Shown here piece after piece: positions 23,901 through 36,455 of a stretch of 64,000 bases of DNA. Position 1 is the first letter of the stretch. Each line of letters opens with the position of its first letter. Source of the stretch: Tulasnella sp. 424. Its lineage: Eukaryota > Basidiomycota > Agaricomycetes > Cantharellales > Tulasnellaceae. The DNA lies in assembly GCA_019633425.1 (NCBI GenBank), contig WSUB01000007.1, forward strand, positions 372,001-436,000, written 5' to 3'. The notes beneath the pieces are model-generated. The model saw only the letters and a list, made by a program, of their open reading frames with translations, was not told the origin of the DNA and did no database searches. A program made the translations under genes and the position numbers.

Positions 23901-25012
23901 TTACTCATAATACACACGGGGACTCGCTAAAATGCGTATTCTCTCTTCCAAATGCGCGGCTGGAACAGAAACATGGCAATAATAATCGACGCGCCTTCTC
24001 ATACCCTCGGGAGCAACTCACTCGAGCTTGCTTCGTCCCGTTCCACCACCCCAAGCAGGCCTAGTGCAAAGCAATATCTTATTGGAGTAGTGATGATCGT
24101 CAACGATTTCGTCCCAGTCGTCCTTGCACCCGGGCAGCGGGGGAGGGAGGGGCACTGACGCGCGCGGGATCTGTCCCCTTACCTCGGAAATCATGGCAGC
24201 ACGTACCGTTGGGTTTTTCTGATTGATGATTTCCTGTATGTACCACATGCTCACAATGGCGAAAGGGTGAAAGGAGGGACAGAGAGCGAAGGGTCGTGCC
24301 TCCCCCCTCGGTTCGACTCTCCCTCCCTCCCAAATTCCAGATCAACGGCAACCAATCGATTAAAGCCCTTCCATCATAGAGTTCAACGTTCAATCCTACA
24401 CACAAAAAAAGAGAGCAAAAATAAAAAATTGATTAACAGAACCCCGGTCCCGACCCAAAAGCTTACCGAACCGTACCATGCATCCCTTCAAGAAGCTGCA
24501 CCCAAGGAAACCAGAACGCAATGGCCACGACGCATCGAGGACCGGGGGGGAAGGGAGACAACGGGAGCGAGACTCTCTCTCTGCGAGCCGATGCCGAAAA
24601 TTCAAACCCAAGCTAGCGTGCATGCATAGATAGCTACGCTCTGGCCGAGAGGGTAAGCAAGGAAGAAGAGAAGAAGAAGCTATTAGAGGATTAGGCAGCT
24701 AAGGCTCGTGATAATGGATTGCCACCAGGTCACCTGAGTCGAGACTCGGCCGTCGCTTACCTACTCCCTCAAAGCCTCATCATCAAATCCTCCTCTAGAG
24801 CCGGGTCGCGACGGGATCCAGAGGACACTGGTGCAACTACTTTATGGTTTTCGCTCTTCGATGACGGGCATTTAGAAAAGATATGACGCGGGCTGCCGTA
24901 AGCAAATCCCGCTCTGTTCCTCTCAACGGAATTTCCCCAGATTTACATACAAAAAGAAGAGCAAAAGAAAACCACTCACTAGCAAGTGAAATCTCGTTCC
25001 TTTGCGTCTTTC
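23901..25012 (-). CDS. Micro-exon gene of unknown function (5' end not resolved)
   Basis: No single long open frame exists here, but seven short segments join with perfect phase agreement: 24980-25012 (upper end uncertain), 24765-24827, 24467-24495, 24353-24395, 24207-24233, 24022-24122 and 23901-23959, each with an AG acceptor and a GT donor, ending at a TAA. The joined peptide includes ERDFTCYVLWIPSRPGSRGG, FDDEALRDFLKGCMVRFGL, NVELYDGRALIDW, TTGTKSLTIITTPIRYCFAL, GLLGVVERDEASS and a final LEERIRILASPRVYYE. It looks like an ordinary folded domain of about 120 residues. I do not recognise it. More N-terminal exons may lie in 25.0-25.6 kb. Intron lengths of 100-270 nt match the neighbouring genes in this purine-rich block. 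Agreement of six junctions makes a real gene likely. Confidence 0.6.
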
Positions 25013-25602
25013 CGAGAAGAGTGGGGGAGGGGAGGGAAGGGGTGGGATTGCCACGTGGGATTTCTCGGAGGATTGGGATGTGGAGGAGGAAGGTGCGTGG
25101 CATGCATGGGTGCGAATGTAAAAAGGGGTGGAGTTGAGTTCCCGGATTACGGCGGACACTCAGATCGGACCAAAGTGAATCTCGCCAAGGGAAGCTGCAG
25201 AGGAGAATAGAAAAGAGCCTTCCCTCTCATCCTCCTCCCTCCATCAAATTCGACCGCGTAGTTATTTTTATTTTATTTGTATTGTCATTTTCTCAGAGAA
25301 GATTTACCCTTTTCCCTGGCGCGCGCGCACACACACAAACGATCTTCTCTGAACGTGTACGTAACCCGAAGGCGAAACGACCAAATGCATCTCTTCGAGC
25401 TTGCCACCTCACACTAACCTACTTTCGAAGGCCATAACGCCTCGCTCTCGGTTGCTATACAGTAGTCCATTCATCCCTATAGAGATCAAAAGCCACCGAG
25501 TGTACTTGACAGCATCACCCTTTCATTCCTGATGAGCCACGGCATGACCTAGGTCACAAGGAGCCAACAAAAACCATATGAGCAGAAACCCTCGAAAACC
25601 CA
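25013..25602. other. Region between the micro-exon gene and DNAJC11
   Basis: This probably holds the promoter and perhaps first exons of the micro-exon gene and the 3' flank of DNAJC11. A minus-strand ATG at about 25230 opens a short frame but I could not join it in phase with the downstream exons. A GCGCGC/ACACAC simple tract is at about 25320-25336. Confidence 0.4.
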
Positions 25603-28600
25603 CTAGGGCTCTGCCGTGAACCTAGACTCACCTCTAAGCGGTAAAAGCAAGAGCGCCTCATCATCCACCACAGCCCTATGCTCCTTACCCTTGAAGGTGT
25701 ACATCACGACCAACCGCTTCCGCTCTCCGTAACAAGGGTCATGGAACCCGACCAGCCCGCTTTTACTCCGGCCTTGAGGTATACTCAATTGCGAGTGATG
25801 TACCAGTGCTTGTAATGGGACGGTCACATCAATCAACTCCCCGTCTTGATTACCCGACGACGACGATCTATTCACATCATCGGTGGTGATAGAATATGGC
25901 GAGGCCAAGGAATCGATCACTTCTGCGGAACCGTACACCGCCCAGTCGATGATAAGTCCTAAGGAATAGAACCGAGAGACGATAAGTAAACAATCCTCGG
26001 AGAAGAAAATTTCTTCTTCTTTTGAAATGATTATAAAGGGAAGTGAAAAGGTAAAAGTAAATGATAGATGGCATTGGCTCCACTCCATGAACCCGCATGC
26101 GCGCAATGCTAAACTCCTCGATCGAGAAGAAAGAAGCGCCCGAGGGGCCTTTTCTCTCAGGGATCAAAACATGCGCACGGTGACGCCCAACGCCACCCCT
26201 CCTTTTCCCGTCCCTCGACTCGGAAGATGAGGATTTCGAGAAGGAATGGGGAGCGAGAGCAAAAAGTCAATTTCCTCTTTTCGTTTCTTCCGGGCAATCG
26301 GAGGAGAAAAGAGATGACAGACACCCGGGAAGACAAAGAACCGTGGGCCATGGAGAGAAGAGAATCGCGCGCGCGAGCGCTTTTCCTTCGCTCTCACCTC
26401 TCTCCCAGCTGGTTATCTTCTCGCTGATGTCCCTTTTCCACGAACTCCAACCTAATACAAACCGACCACCTCCGGGAGTGACATCGATCCAGGGGACGAC
26501 TGCCACCGATGGATACCTCCGAAATGCGAATCGCGCGACATGGAGCCCCAAACTAGGTCTCTCGCTCCCTCGGGTGCGCAGCTGGGGAGGGGGTAAAAGG
26601 GGAAGAATTTGGAATTTCTTCTTCTGGCTCCTTCGAGACGAGCCGACCATCGATCTCAGGCGCCAGATAAGCACCATGACGAAGGGTGAATGCCCCGGTT
26701 GGGGGAGGTGGCAAAGAGGTGAACAGGAAGGGGTAAAAAAGCACCGAGGGGCGGCAAAGAGCGAGAATCAAGCCACCGAAACGCCAATCTCTTGGTGACC
26801 CGGCCTCCTAGAGAGCTAAATCGGGTTTTATGCTCAGTCATCCCTTCAGGATTTCCTCCAGGGAGGGCGAGAGAGAGAGGATCGTTGGGAGGCTTTTTTT
26901 TATCCGAGGGGCATGGTGTTTAACCAAAGATCCCCAAAAGGTATGTTTAATCCATAACTTCCAATCGGGACGAGTCCCGAACCTTGGGGAGGGAGGACTA
27001 GACCTCGGGCCAATCACCTCATCCGGCCCCTTCCAACGCAACAACATGCGGCCGAAAACCTGCGCTAGCCACCGTTGCTGAACCCAAAAAAATCCAATAT
27101 TGGATTCCGAGGCCGACGGATCACCGCAGCCACACTCCGAGGGAAGAAAGTCCTCGGAAATCGGAGTAAAAAAAGGCAATTTCGTCCTCGTAGAAGAGGA
27201 CCAGGGAATGCCGAATGGGGGCAAGGCGAGTTGAAAATAGAAAAAAAAAAAGGATAAAACCAAAAAACTCACCATCTCTCCTTCTCTCAGCCTCGACCCG
27301 TCTCGACACCGGTTCACGCATGAGAGCGATCACCTCTTGCGCTTCGTGCTTCTGCCGTGAAAGTTCTTCTGAAATTTCTTCACGCGCTTCAGCGATTCGG
27401 CTATCCGATTAACATGGCCAACACGAAACAGAAAAGAAAAAGAAGTCAGCGGATCGGCGTCACAGAAAACGTACACACCCCAGGCCTGGTGAGCGGTTCC
27501 GAAACGCGCAGGGAAATCCGCAGAGAGACGTGTGGGGTAAAAAAGACAAGATCGAAGGAAATGAATAAAGAAAAATAATAATATGTAAAGTCTCGCCAGG
27601 CCAGCCAGCTAAGGGCAACCACTGGTAAGGATATGAATCGATAGGCACGATTGACTCGTAGCCTTGATACACGTTCTTTAGCATATGAAATGGCTTATCA
27701 TCGCTCCGGATTGGGGTTAATAGCGCCCTCGCTTCCCGGGCTATACCGCACCGCAGGTTCCGGCCCGCCCAGATATCGTAAAAAAACGCGTGCGCAAACG
27801 AAACAAATGATAAACCCCCCAAACGTGTCGTGGGGCGGAAGAGCAAGGGAAAGAAGACAAGGCACCCGAATTCTAACGAGATGGTGCGAGGAGAAGAAAC
27901 AATAAAAAGGCAAAGCCAAGCGTATAGGCTCGCGCCCTGCCCTGCGGGCCTTGCCCCATCCAAGTACAGCCCCGAGAGCAAATGATATTGCATATGCGGG
28001 GAGGAGAAGATTATCCTGCACCTCCCGACAAATAAACAATTCAGAGAAGCGCGGGGAACCTCTAGAATTGGGTCCCCTTTTCAGAAACACCGTGTCTGAC
28101 ATCCAATGAGAAGCGCAAATCCCAAGGTCGTCTTCGCCGCCGTAAGCAGCGAAATGAACTCGAGCGACCAAAGGAAGCTTAGAGGTAGTTTGAAATGAAA
28201 GAAGGAGAAGACCAAGCGAGGGAACGAGAATCGTATTAACAAACTCACCTCTTTTGCTCCGCCCGGCGCACAGGTTTGAGCCATCGTGTTTCTGCAGTCC
28301 AACAGGCCACAACTGGGACCAATGCAAATCCAAGTCCCCACAGAGGATTAAACTCTCCGGGGAGAGCCAAGATAATCGGTAGATTGAATCTGCTGCGTTG
28401 CCGTCTTATGCTGTCATTTCCAAAAGTCAGCCCACCACCCGATGACCGGATCGACGTACCGTTGTTTCCCGAGTAAGGGCGACGTCCGTCAGACAAAGTA
28501 TTGAACGAAGGAGAAGGGTGCGAGAAAAAGTAAAGGAGGTCTCTTGGTCAGCGGATTGACACGAAGCGGAAGCGAACGAAACAAAGAACGTGGCCGAAAG

Positions 28601-30825
28601 CCCAACGAAAGAGAATACTCGGAGGAAGTCATCGGTGAATCTTTCCCCACGATGAATGATGACGCGTACAACCTTTGCTGGTACTGTACACCCAGCCTCA
28701 GAGTGTCCACCTCAACCCTGCAAGCGGGCTCGACGGAAAGGTGGGAATTTCGCCGCGATTTGTCCGCTTAGGGCCGACTCGCGGACCACAGCATACCGCG
28801 GCTCTTGGCACGACCAACTTGCGTCCACCTCCCCCAAAGCTGTGCCTCTCGTGGACTTTGGATGGACCGGGGGACCAAAAAGGCGAAATGCGGGACGGAC
28901 GGCAGTTTCGGGGAGAAGGGACCCTTCGGAATTTTGCCGAGCGCTCAGCGCGGCGTGCCTCATTGGGTTCGGCGGACGAACCCGGACGTAAGCGCAAGGA
29001 AGCATCACTCTCTGGGTGTCAGACTTCCCCCCGGCGACTCAAAGGGAAAAGCCGTAGCGACACCCAGGAGGTTGCACATGGCCTCGCGTCAAACGAAACC
29101 GGAAATGAAGAGAGAGGGGTATTCGAAATACTTCCCCCCCAGGTACGGACAGGAAGCTATAGTTTGTACTCACCCAAGGTGCAAATGAAGGCCTCCAGTC
29201 CCTACAAATGTTGCGCAAGTGAACACGAGACCACGCGCCAGTCGAAGGTCGGCCTTGAGGAAGAGATTAAGTTCCCCGGTCAAAAGCGGCTTGCTTGCGC
29301 CCGACTGCATTGTTAGCGCCCGAGTGAGTGGAATCGTATACCCAGTTGAGACCGATCCTCCATTTGTGGCAAGCTCTAGTGTGGTTTCATGTGAGTGCGA
29401 TTCGGATGTAATCAATGGAGTTCGTGACGGCGGTGCTGATGCGCTCCTTGCGTAGGAAACCGTGAACGAAGAAGGTGACTGTAGAATGGATGACCCGGAG
29501 AAATAGCTCAGAGAGCCAACCGCATTGAGATGGAGCCGTCGGTTAACAGAAACTTTTACTGTTGGAGCGAAGATGATGAGTGGCGAAGTACCCTCGATCT
29601 CGGCGTCACTACAGGGTAAGAACAAACCCTTGATCAGTGAGTGTTTGGGCCCAAACAAGAAAAAAAATATGCCGCTTTCCCGCCCACGATAAGGGCGAAG
29701 CTTGCATAGAGTCTCAGAGCTATCAAAGATCACGGTCACTTACGTATAGCTATCCACTGTATAACCAGCTTTTAAGTTGACGACACGTGCACCGAGGAGC
29801 GACGAGCTTGCCTAGAAATGGAAATCGTCGAAAGGGTCTCATGACGCGAGTATCAGGGGGTAGGACATACAGCAAAATACAACTGAGGAGAGAATTGATG
29901 TTTGATTGTCCCGGAGAGGCCTCGACCAATCCGAGCTTTACCATCTGCGGTAGCTTGAAATAGGGTCGCAGACAGCGTGGCAGATGTGCTATTCGTGAGT
30001 TGAGTCTAGCGATGATTATATTGAATACCGTTTCCATGCGAGCGAGGGTATGGCTACGTTACCGGACCTTGTATTTCGAGCCTAGCGCGAGCCGTCTAAC
30101 TTGCACGGAAGTTTCCTGCTCTCGTGGATACCGATGTCTTCGCAAAGTCCCGCTTGTGTCTATTTCGCATGTAAACGTATTCGAAACCGGCATGAAAACG
30201 CGGTCGGCAAGAAGTTCTGACCGCTGTGTGACAAAAGTGGCATAGTCGTCGCGTAGCTAGACATACAAAGCGGAGAAATTCAGATGTATGGGTTAGACCC
30301 AGTCTCCCACTGCAGATAAGTGGAGTACTCACCTGCTCAGGACTCTTTCCTTTTAGACCGACTCTCCATTCAGACCTAAGTCCGTCCTCGCCCAGTGCGT
30401 CGTATACCGCTCTCCTTTCAGGGTCAAGAAGAACTTCGAATGCCCTTTGGAGATTGCGAAATTGGGTTTCGGCGGCTTGTTTATGTTCTGGAGGTGCTTT
30501 GTCTGGATGCAGGAGCACTTGAAATTACCGAGCAACACCGTCATTTCGTTGGAAAGAACCACAGTTTGGGTTGCAAGCCGTACCAGCAAGTTCCCGATAT
30601 CTCTCCCGTATCTCTGTTGCAGACGCAGTCTTCGGCACGTTCAAAATGGAGCTAGTCCTCCGAATAGATCAGCCCCCAGCCTCGGAATCGCTCTGATCAG
30701 GTGGCTCACTAGAGTGTATCATTAGGTAATGGTTTAGTTTCAAGGCTCTCGTCAAGCAGCCCAGGAGAGCTCATGTCGAGCCCTTCATCTTCCCGGCCGA
30801 ACTTGGAGCCAAGTCCTGAATCCAT
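25603..30825 (-). CDS. DNAJC11: DNAJC11-like J-domain protein of mitochondria
   Basis: DNAJC11 proteins combine an N-terminal J domain with a long beta-rich region and a C-terminal DUF3395, and work at the mitochondrial outer membrane with the MICOS system. Ten exons sum to 657 codons in frame. The J domain spans about residues 34-115: YSILNVPKTASATEIRERY, then VLLHPDKAPPEHKQ with the HPD motif, then RAFEVLLDPERRAVYDALG. Downstream are IKHQFSPQLYFA, RFNLPIILALPGEFNPLWG followed by a hydrophobic helix, a coiled coil (SRQKHEAQEVIALMREPVSR) and the C-terminal signature IDVTVPLQALVHHSQLSIP. Introns of 1314, 848 and 631 nt (25959-27272, 27401-28248, 28543-29173) are very long for this genome; the upper border of the exon at 28249-28542 is the least certain. 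A second in-frame ATG at 30774 may be the true start. SMC6 copy 2 ends only 180 bases upstream. Confidence 0.85.
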
Positions 30826-31005
30826 AGGTGATGATCGAACGTTCCAGCCGACCGGACGGTGCGAAAAATGCAAAAACAGACGGACAGTCACGTGATGAAA
30901 ACCGCCCAACACCAGCATGCACACCGTCCTCGGGGACGCGGAAGAGATGGCATATCATGGAGTTAAGAACAGATCATTCTATAACAATTAACTCTCCTTT
31001 TATTA

Positions 31006-34000
31006 TCAGCTTCGGCTGGGATCCTTTAGTTTAACTATTTTGACGACAGGCGGATCCGGCAAAATATACTCCTCAGCTTCCTGTAGGGAATGGTAAGTCT
31101 TGCCCGCTCAGATTGTCTGATAGTAAACATGCCTTGGGCGTGATGAAAAAATGCTGCTTTCCTTCACTAGCCCTCGCCACATCGGCCTGTGAAACGGATG
31201 GCAGGATGTCAGCTCCCCGTCGTCGAACGAGATCAGAAGCACTAGGAGAGCTCTCACTACAAGGTTTAGGCATATCGCGCGGCTGGGGCTGTTCCAAGAC
31301 GGTTCAATCAACGGCGAGGCACCCTTGAACTGCTAGAACCGATTACTTACGGATCCAGGAAGACATCAAATTCGTCTAAGCAACGCAGGGGACAGCCTGT
31401 GCACTCCCACAGAGCAAGCAACAAGCAGACTTGCGTGAAAGACTTTTCGCCTCCGCTAAGGGATCTCGCTTCCTTTGCCCTTTGCGTTCCAGGTCCTTGT
31501 ACTCGATCGGCAGTCGTAATCCTGATATCGAGGGTCCTTTGAACATGATTGACGATTAGGTGTCCCGCAAATCCCCTGGTAGCTAAATCTTAAGGAGGCT
31601 GTCAAAATTCCGCCCTCTCGTAAGCTGCTGACCATTATACATACAGTGCTGGAAACATTGCTGAATGGAGGGCGCCCAATTATTGAATCAGAAATCGTTT
31701 TATGCACTCGCACTTCAAACCGCAACGTACCTTGGTTTGAAGCGTAATGGAGTCTCGGAACTGGAGCCACATGTCTATCCTTCTTATTACAGCTGCATCG
31801 AGTAACTGTTCCGAGTGTGAGGAAGATATCATTCTCTGACGGGAGTTGGTCGGCCTACTTTGCGAATCCTCTTGAGTTGTTCCAAACCAGCCTGGTTCTT
31901 CTCGAGCGCGCGTTTCTTTTCTGTGCATATGGTCTCGATTTCCTCCACGGAGACATTGTCCCTGGAAGAAGAGTCAAGTGAGCAGGCTGGCAATCGTCAG
32001 CGCCGGCTACTTACCTTCGCTCTCGCCGGTTCACCGCAATTTGAAGTAACTCGATCTCTTTTTGCACGAGGTCCACTTCCCGAGGGCTCACAACCTCATC
32101 ACGGCAGTAATCCGTAGCTTGATTGTGGTATTCCTGTCGTTGCTTGATCCGTTAGCAGTCCCTCTCCTCTTTACCAAGCAGCTCACCGCATATTCCACAT
32201 CTGTGACCTCAATTTTCTAGTTTACGGCTGCTGGTTGGTCGCTGATATATAGAACAGAAATACTCGGACTCACTTTCTCAAGGACTCTGGCTTGCCTTTC
32301 AGCTGCATCCGCCTTTCCCTTGTCATGGGCTTGGTTCGATTTCGCTTGCATTATTTGCTGGAAATTCGCCTCGAGGTCGTTCTTCGAACTTAATTTCAGT
32401 ATCCCTCCGACCAGCCATAGATCAAATATTTCTAACTTCGATCTGGCTTTTGTCACATTCCAACTTCTCAATTTGTTCACGGACATGTTTCGCTCTTTGT
32501 TCCAAGGTGTGAGTTTCCTCGTCTAATTCCATATTTCGCTTAGTTATCTGGAGAAATAACGATTAATGGTTGGGCTAAAAAGCATGCAAGCAAGACATAC
32601 CAGCTCAAATGCCGCCTCATGTTGTTTCTTCTGAGTGCCATATTCTTCGAGCAAACGCTCGGATTCAGAAACTACGGAAGGATTTTCGTCCCCCAGAACG
32701 TCTTCGAGGCTCTCCTTCGACCGTTTGAGCTCCGAGATACGGGTCTGCAGTGCTCTCAGACGATTCTAATTGGTATGAGTAAGAATGGGGATCGTAACTC
32801 CGTGGTACTCCCTCGCCAACTCACCAGAAGCTCGCCTCGTGCAGTCACAGTATCGGCTAGTTTTGCTTGTAGGCCCTTTAATTTATTATCGGCAATATCA
32901 ACCTCAGCCTGAAGACGAGCCTCTTTCTCCTGGGCCTTCCTGAGTGCCAGTGGTGATCAGTCCCATGCGCGTACGTAGAACAGCAAGGAAAAACTCGGAA
33001 CTAACTGGAGCTGCAAGATAGTATCTTCTGTGGTTTGGAACAGTTGCCTCCGTCGATCGTTTTTGTCCATGCCCGCCATCGGCTGGGAACTGAAGCCTCC
33101 ATCTCTACAGCCAACGCAATCAGATGAAGATGGTCTTGGTATTTCGAGAAAAGCTCACTGGTATTTTGTTACTTTAAATGTATCCGCGGACCAAAAAACT
33201 CTCCCCGGATTGCGTTCGCCGATGTCTTCGGCCTCCGCTCGGGTCCATGTTAATCCTATCCTTTCTATTCCATGGGCATTAATAAGGATGCGAGGGGCCC
33301 ATTCGTTGGTAAACTGGCAAGGTTCCACCGTTTAGCACGTGGAAGAATGCAAAGCGCCCAGCGAACTCACTTCTAGTATATCAAGGGGAGTGATGATGCT
33401 GGGATCCTTGGGAACACCTCCAGAATAGTCGAAGATATCGCGCTCGGCGATTACAATAGAAGCAGGACTAATATTCGGTGTTTAGCTGGCGTTTATAAAG
33501 TCAAGGCAGCTGAGCAAACCTTCTGTTCTTCCTTAGAATACTTGCTAGACGTTCCCGATCCTTGAAATGCGATACAACGTACTGAAATAAGGTACCCCCT
33601 ATTTGGGTTTGTAGAACCTTACAGTACTTCTTGTCCTTAAGGACGACGTAGAGGCCGAGTGGACCAATAGGCGGGGTTGACCCAACCCACGCAGTTCTGC
33701 CGATTTCTTCCAATATAAGTTCTATAACAGGACCAGTCAGCCGTGATGAAATCTCTCGGGGCCTACATCATTCAAAGACATGCCAGTGTTTCTCCCGAAA
33801 ACAGATAGTTCATCCCGCTGTTGCTCTTTCAGTTGGGTTGCCCAACTTTTGACCTCCCGGAGTTGCTGTTTAAGCTTGGATTGGTGCTCTGTCGCTAGCG
33901 CCAGCTCTTCCTGTAAGGATGAATGGCGAGTCTCCAACTCGTTGCGTTCGTTGTCTAGGGCTTCGCTCTCTGGTCGTTTCTCCGTCAAAGTAGCATTGAC

Positions 34001-36009
34001 CTCATCGAGCTGGTTGCGGCGTCGCTCTCTCTCAGTCTCCTGGTTGTTGCTTTGGAGCTTTAAAAATTCAGTGTGGATTAGGTCTTTGAGGTTTTGTATT
34101 AGCTTGTTAACGTTCAGGATGTTTTGGGCTGGCTCTTCTCGGTCGGCCTGTCATGGTGCATTTGCGATTGAAATTCGGTCACGAGTCCCTCAAAGATCCC
34201 ATCAAACTCACGATGCACTCAATGATCTTTAGTTTGTTCTTTCGAATACGTTCGCGCAAGGCCTTCAAGTCGTCTTCGAGTTGCGTTAGCTCGTTGGCTG
34301 TCGTGTCCGACCGCGTTTCAAGGTCCCTCGATTTTTCGGTGACTGTATCAATTTCCAGCTGGAATGCATGCAGGGACCCATTCTATTCAGCACCCGAAAG
34401 TAGGGGTGGACGAAAGACCTCACCTGAGCAATACGAATCCTTTCGCTGTACTTCTTCGATAGCTCCTCTAGTTTTGAGAACTCGTCTTTCTCCTCGGCAA
34501 GTTGCTGTCACAGCGCACAGGTATTCGATGAGCAAGGGTTCAAGGATACTTTTACCCTACCTACCTGGTATTTCTCGGCAGCGAATGCCCAGGCGAGCTC
34601 GTTTTTAAGACTATGTAGCTCCGTTTGCCTATCACGTGCTGTAATTGCGTCCAATAGTCTCCGATCTGTCTCAGCGACGGCTTGCTGCATCACATCAATG
34701 TCTTCGACTCCTTGGCTGATCAGATAGTCGATTTTCCTGATGTCGTCCTTGATCTTCTCGTATTCGTCCGCCAGTCGGGCCAACTGTGTAGCCTGCAAGG
34801 ATTTTTAACTCGCGTATACCCTCGCCTTTTGATTGAAACATACCTGTAGGAAGAAATCGTATTTATCTCTTGATGGGGAGTCCGAAAGAAACTTTTTGGA
34901 AGCCTCTTGAGATAGAACACTCAGGGGCGAATCGATCTGCAAATAGATTCTTCTCTCAGCATCCGGTAATTCCGTAATAACGATACAAGACCATAACCTG
35001 GATATTGAAATAATCACACATCTCTTGCAGCTCTCGTTTGGTTGTTCCTACAACTCTCCCTGTCTCACTCTTCAATTTCAGAGTGCTGTGCCCCGCTGAA
35101 GTGAACTGTCTGACAACAGTAATCATATCACCGTATTTATCGCGACAAAAGGATTCTAGTCCTCGATTCTTTAGCTTTAGGATGATTCTTGAGAAGCTGA
35201 AGAAGGTGTGAGTTTGGCGGTGGAAGGAAACTCATCCGGCGTACCTCTTCTTGTCCGTTATCAGCTCTGGGAGGGTCGATGCCCTACCCGTAACTCGTGG
35301 ATGCGCTCCTAGTCCAATCTGAATGGCCGCAAATATAGCTGACTTTCCACCTTGGAGAACCCGATTCAGAGAAATAGTCGCCCTGGGTGTCATGTCCTGC
35401 GACCGGAGAACTTACTTCCGTTTCGACCTACGTTTCATGCATAACAGTTTTTAATGATGTGATAGATATAATGGAGGTATGAGTCTAATCCTACCGGTGA
35501 TAAAATTTACTTGCGGACCGGGTTCATATGTGAGGCTTTCATGTGTCAGGAAGTTTGTGCATTCGATAGAATCGATAATACCAGCTTCGGCCACCCGCTT
35601 TGCAGAGGTGCAACGGTTTACCGCGTCAGTAGATATACCAAAGTATGCTAGCCAGGGCGGACGCACCCAATCGCTCCTCTGCGGGCGTTGCGTACTTGAG
35701 GTTGATGGGATGCCGACTGTCGTCTGCTCACGTAGCACCTTCGGAACGCCTTCTACGGCCGCGCTTTCTTCAGGGCCATTTCTTGCTTCGGCTTTGTGGA
35801 TCTTGGTGCGTTTGCTCTGTCAGCACGTCGTATGGAAAGCATCTGGGTCAGCTTCTTCGTCACCGAAGCCCACAATGCACCACAGGTGCAAATAGGGTTT
35901 CCACACTGGTGGGTCGAGCACCGGCTAAACGTACGAGGTGGGATTCTGATGCACGAGAGCTTGTATCTTCATCGTCGGTTTCAACTCGAGCTCGTCTACG
36001 CTTGACCAT
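31006..36009 (-). CDS. SMC6: SMC6 paralogue, SMC5/6 complex ATPase (copy 2)
   Basis: A second full SMC6 gene, opposite in orientation to the copy at 2271-7283. All joined exons are open. It carries Walker A (ITGRNGSGKS, same 12-nt micro-exon), the block YFNIQIDSPLSVLSQEASKK, two coiled coils, the hinge (STPPIGPLGLYVVLKDKKY and IVIAERDIFDYSGGVP), the signature SLSGGEKSFTQVCLLLA, Walker B (LRCLDEFDVFLD) and KQHFFITP, ending in a short tail PDPPVVKIVKLKDPSRS. Compared by eye, head and hinge motifs are well conserved between copies, the coiled coils much less. Many introns interrupt both genes at the same codons and phases. Differences: a tail about 20 residues shorter than copy 1, two residues fewer after Walker B, and a final intron with a GC donor. 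No stop or frameshift was found, so it is likely expressed and functional; whether it partners SMC5 is unknown. Confidence 0.9.
35416..35427 (-). other. SMC6: 12-nt micro-exon inside the Walker A motif of SMC6 copy 2
   Basis: On the minus strand GTCGAAACGGAA lies between a TAG acceptor and a GTAAGT donor and encodes the GRNG part of the P-loop, with the same phases as the micro-exon of copy 1. Confidence 0.85.
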
Positions 36010-36455
36010 GGCGTAGGATGTGTTTGCTTCCCGGCTGAGGAGTGGGATGCGTTTGTGACGGGCTCCTTGTTTACGGTTCACTCCTGAACGGGTAAAATCC
36101 AACCACTCCTGAAACAAACCGAGGCAAGCATGGAATGCGAAACGAAAATCTGCTATTTAGCCCGTCCAGAGGCAGACATTAGTCGGCGTGTCCCTACGAG
36201 CTGGTTTGTGTCAGCCAGGGTTGTGGCGTGTTTAGCTAGATAGTTAATTTTCTGGAGGGCACCCTGAAGCGCGCTTAACTGGCGGCAAGCGTGACACAAG
36301 CGGCTAAGAATTCTCTTGGATTATGTCTGATGAGCCAGATTTTCTGCGCCGACGGTGTTCCCACTAGAGCATGTACATATATCCATAAACTCAAGCGCGA
36401 GTATATGTTAAGTATAGTCTAGCAACGACAAGCGCTTCAACAAGAACATATGCCT
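36010..36455. other. Intergenic region
   Basis: Promoter of SMC6 copy 2 and 3' flank of the M35 peptidase gene, both minus strand. No coding feature is supported. Confidence 0.5.

Noticed and set aside
27698..28333. 211-residue minus-strand open frame within the DNAJC11 gene
   Set aside because: It partly overlaps the real exon at 28249-28542 in another frame and otherwise lies in an intron; it has no family match.
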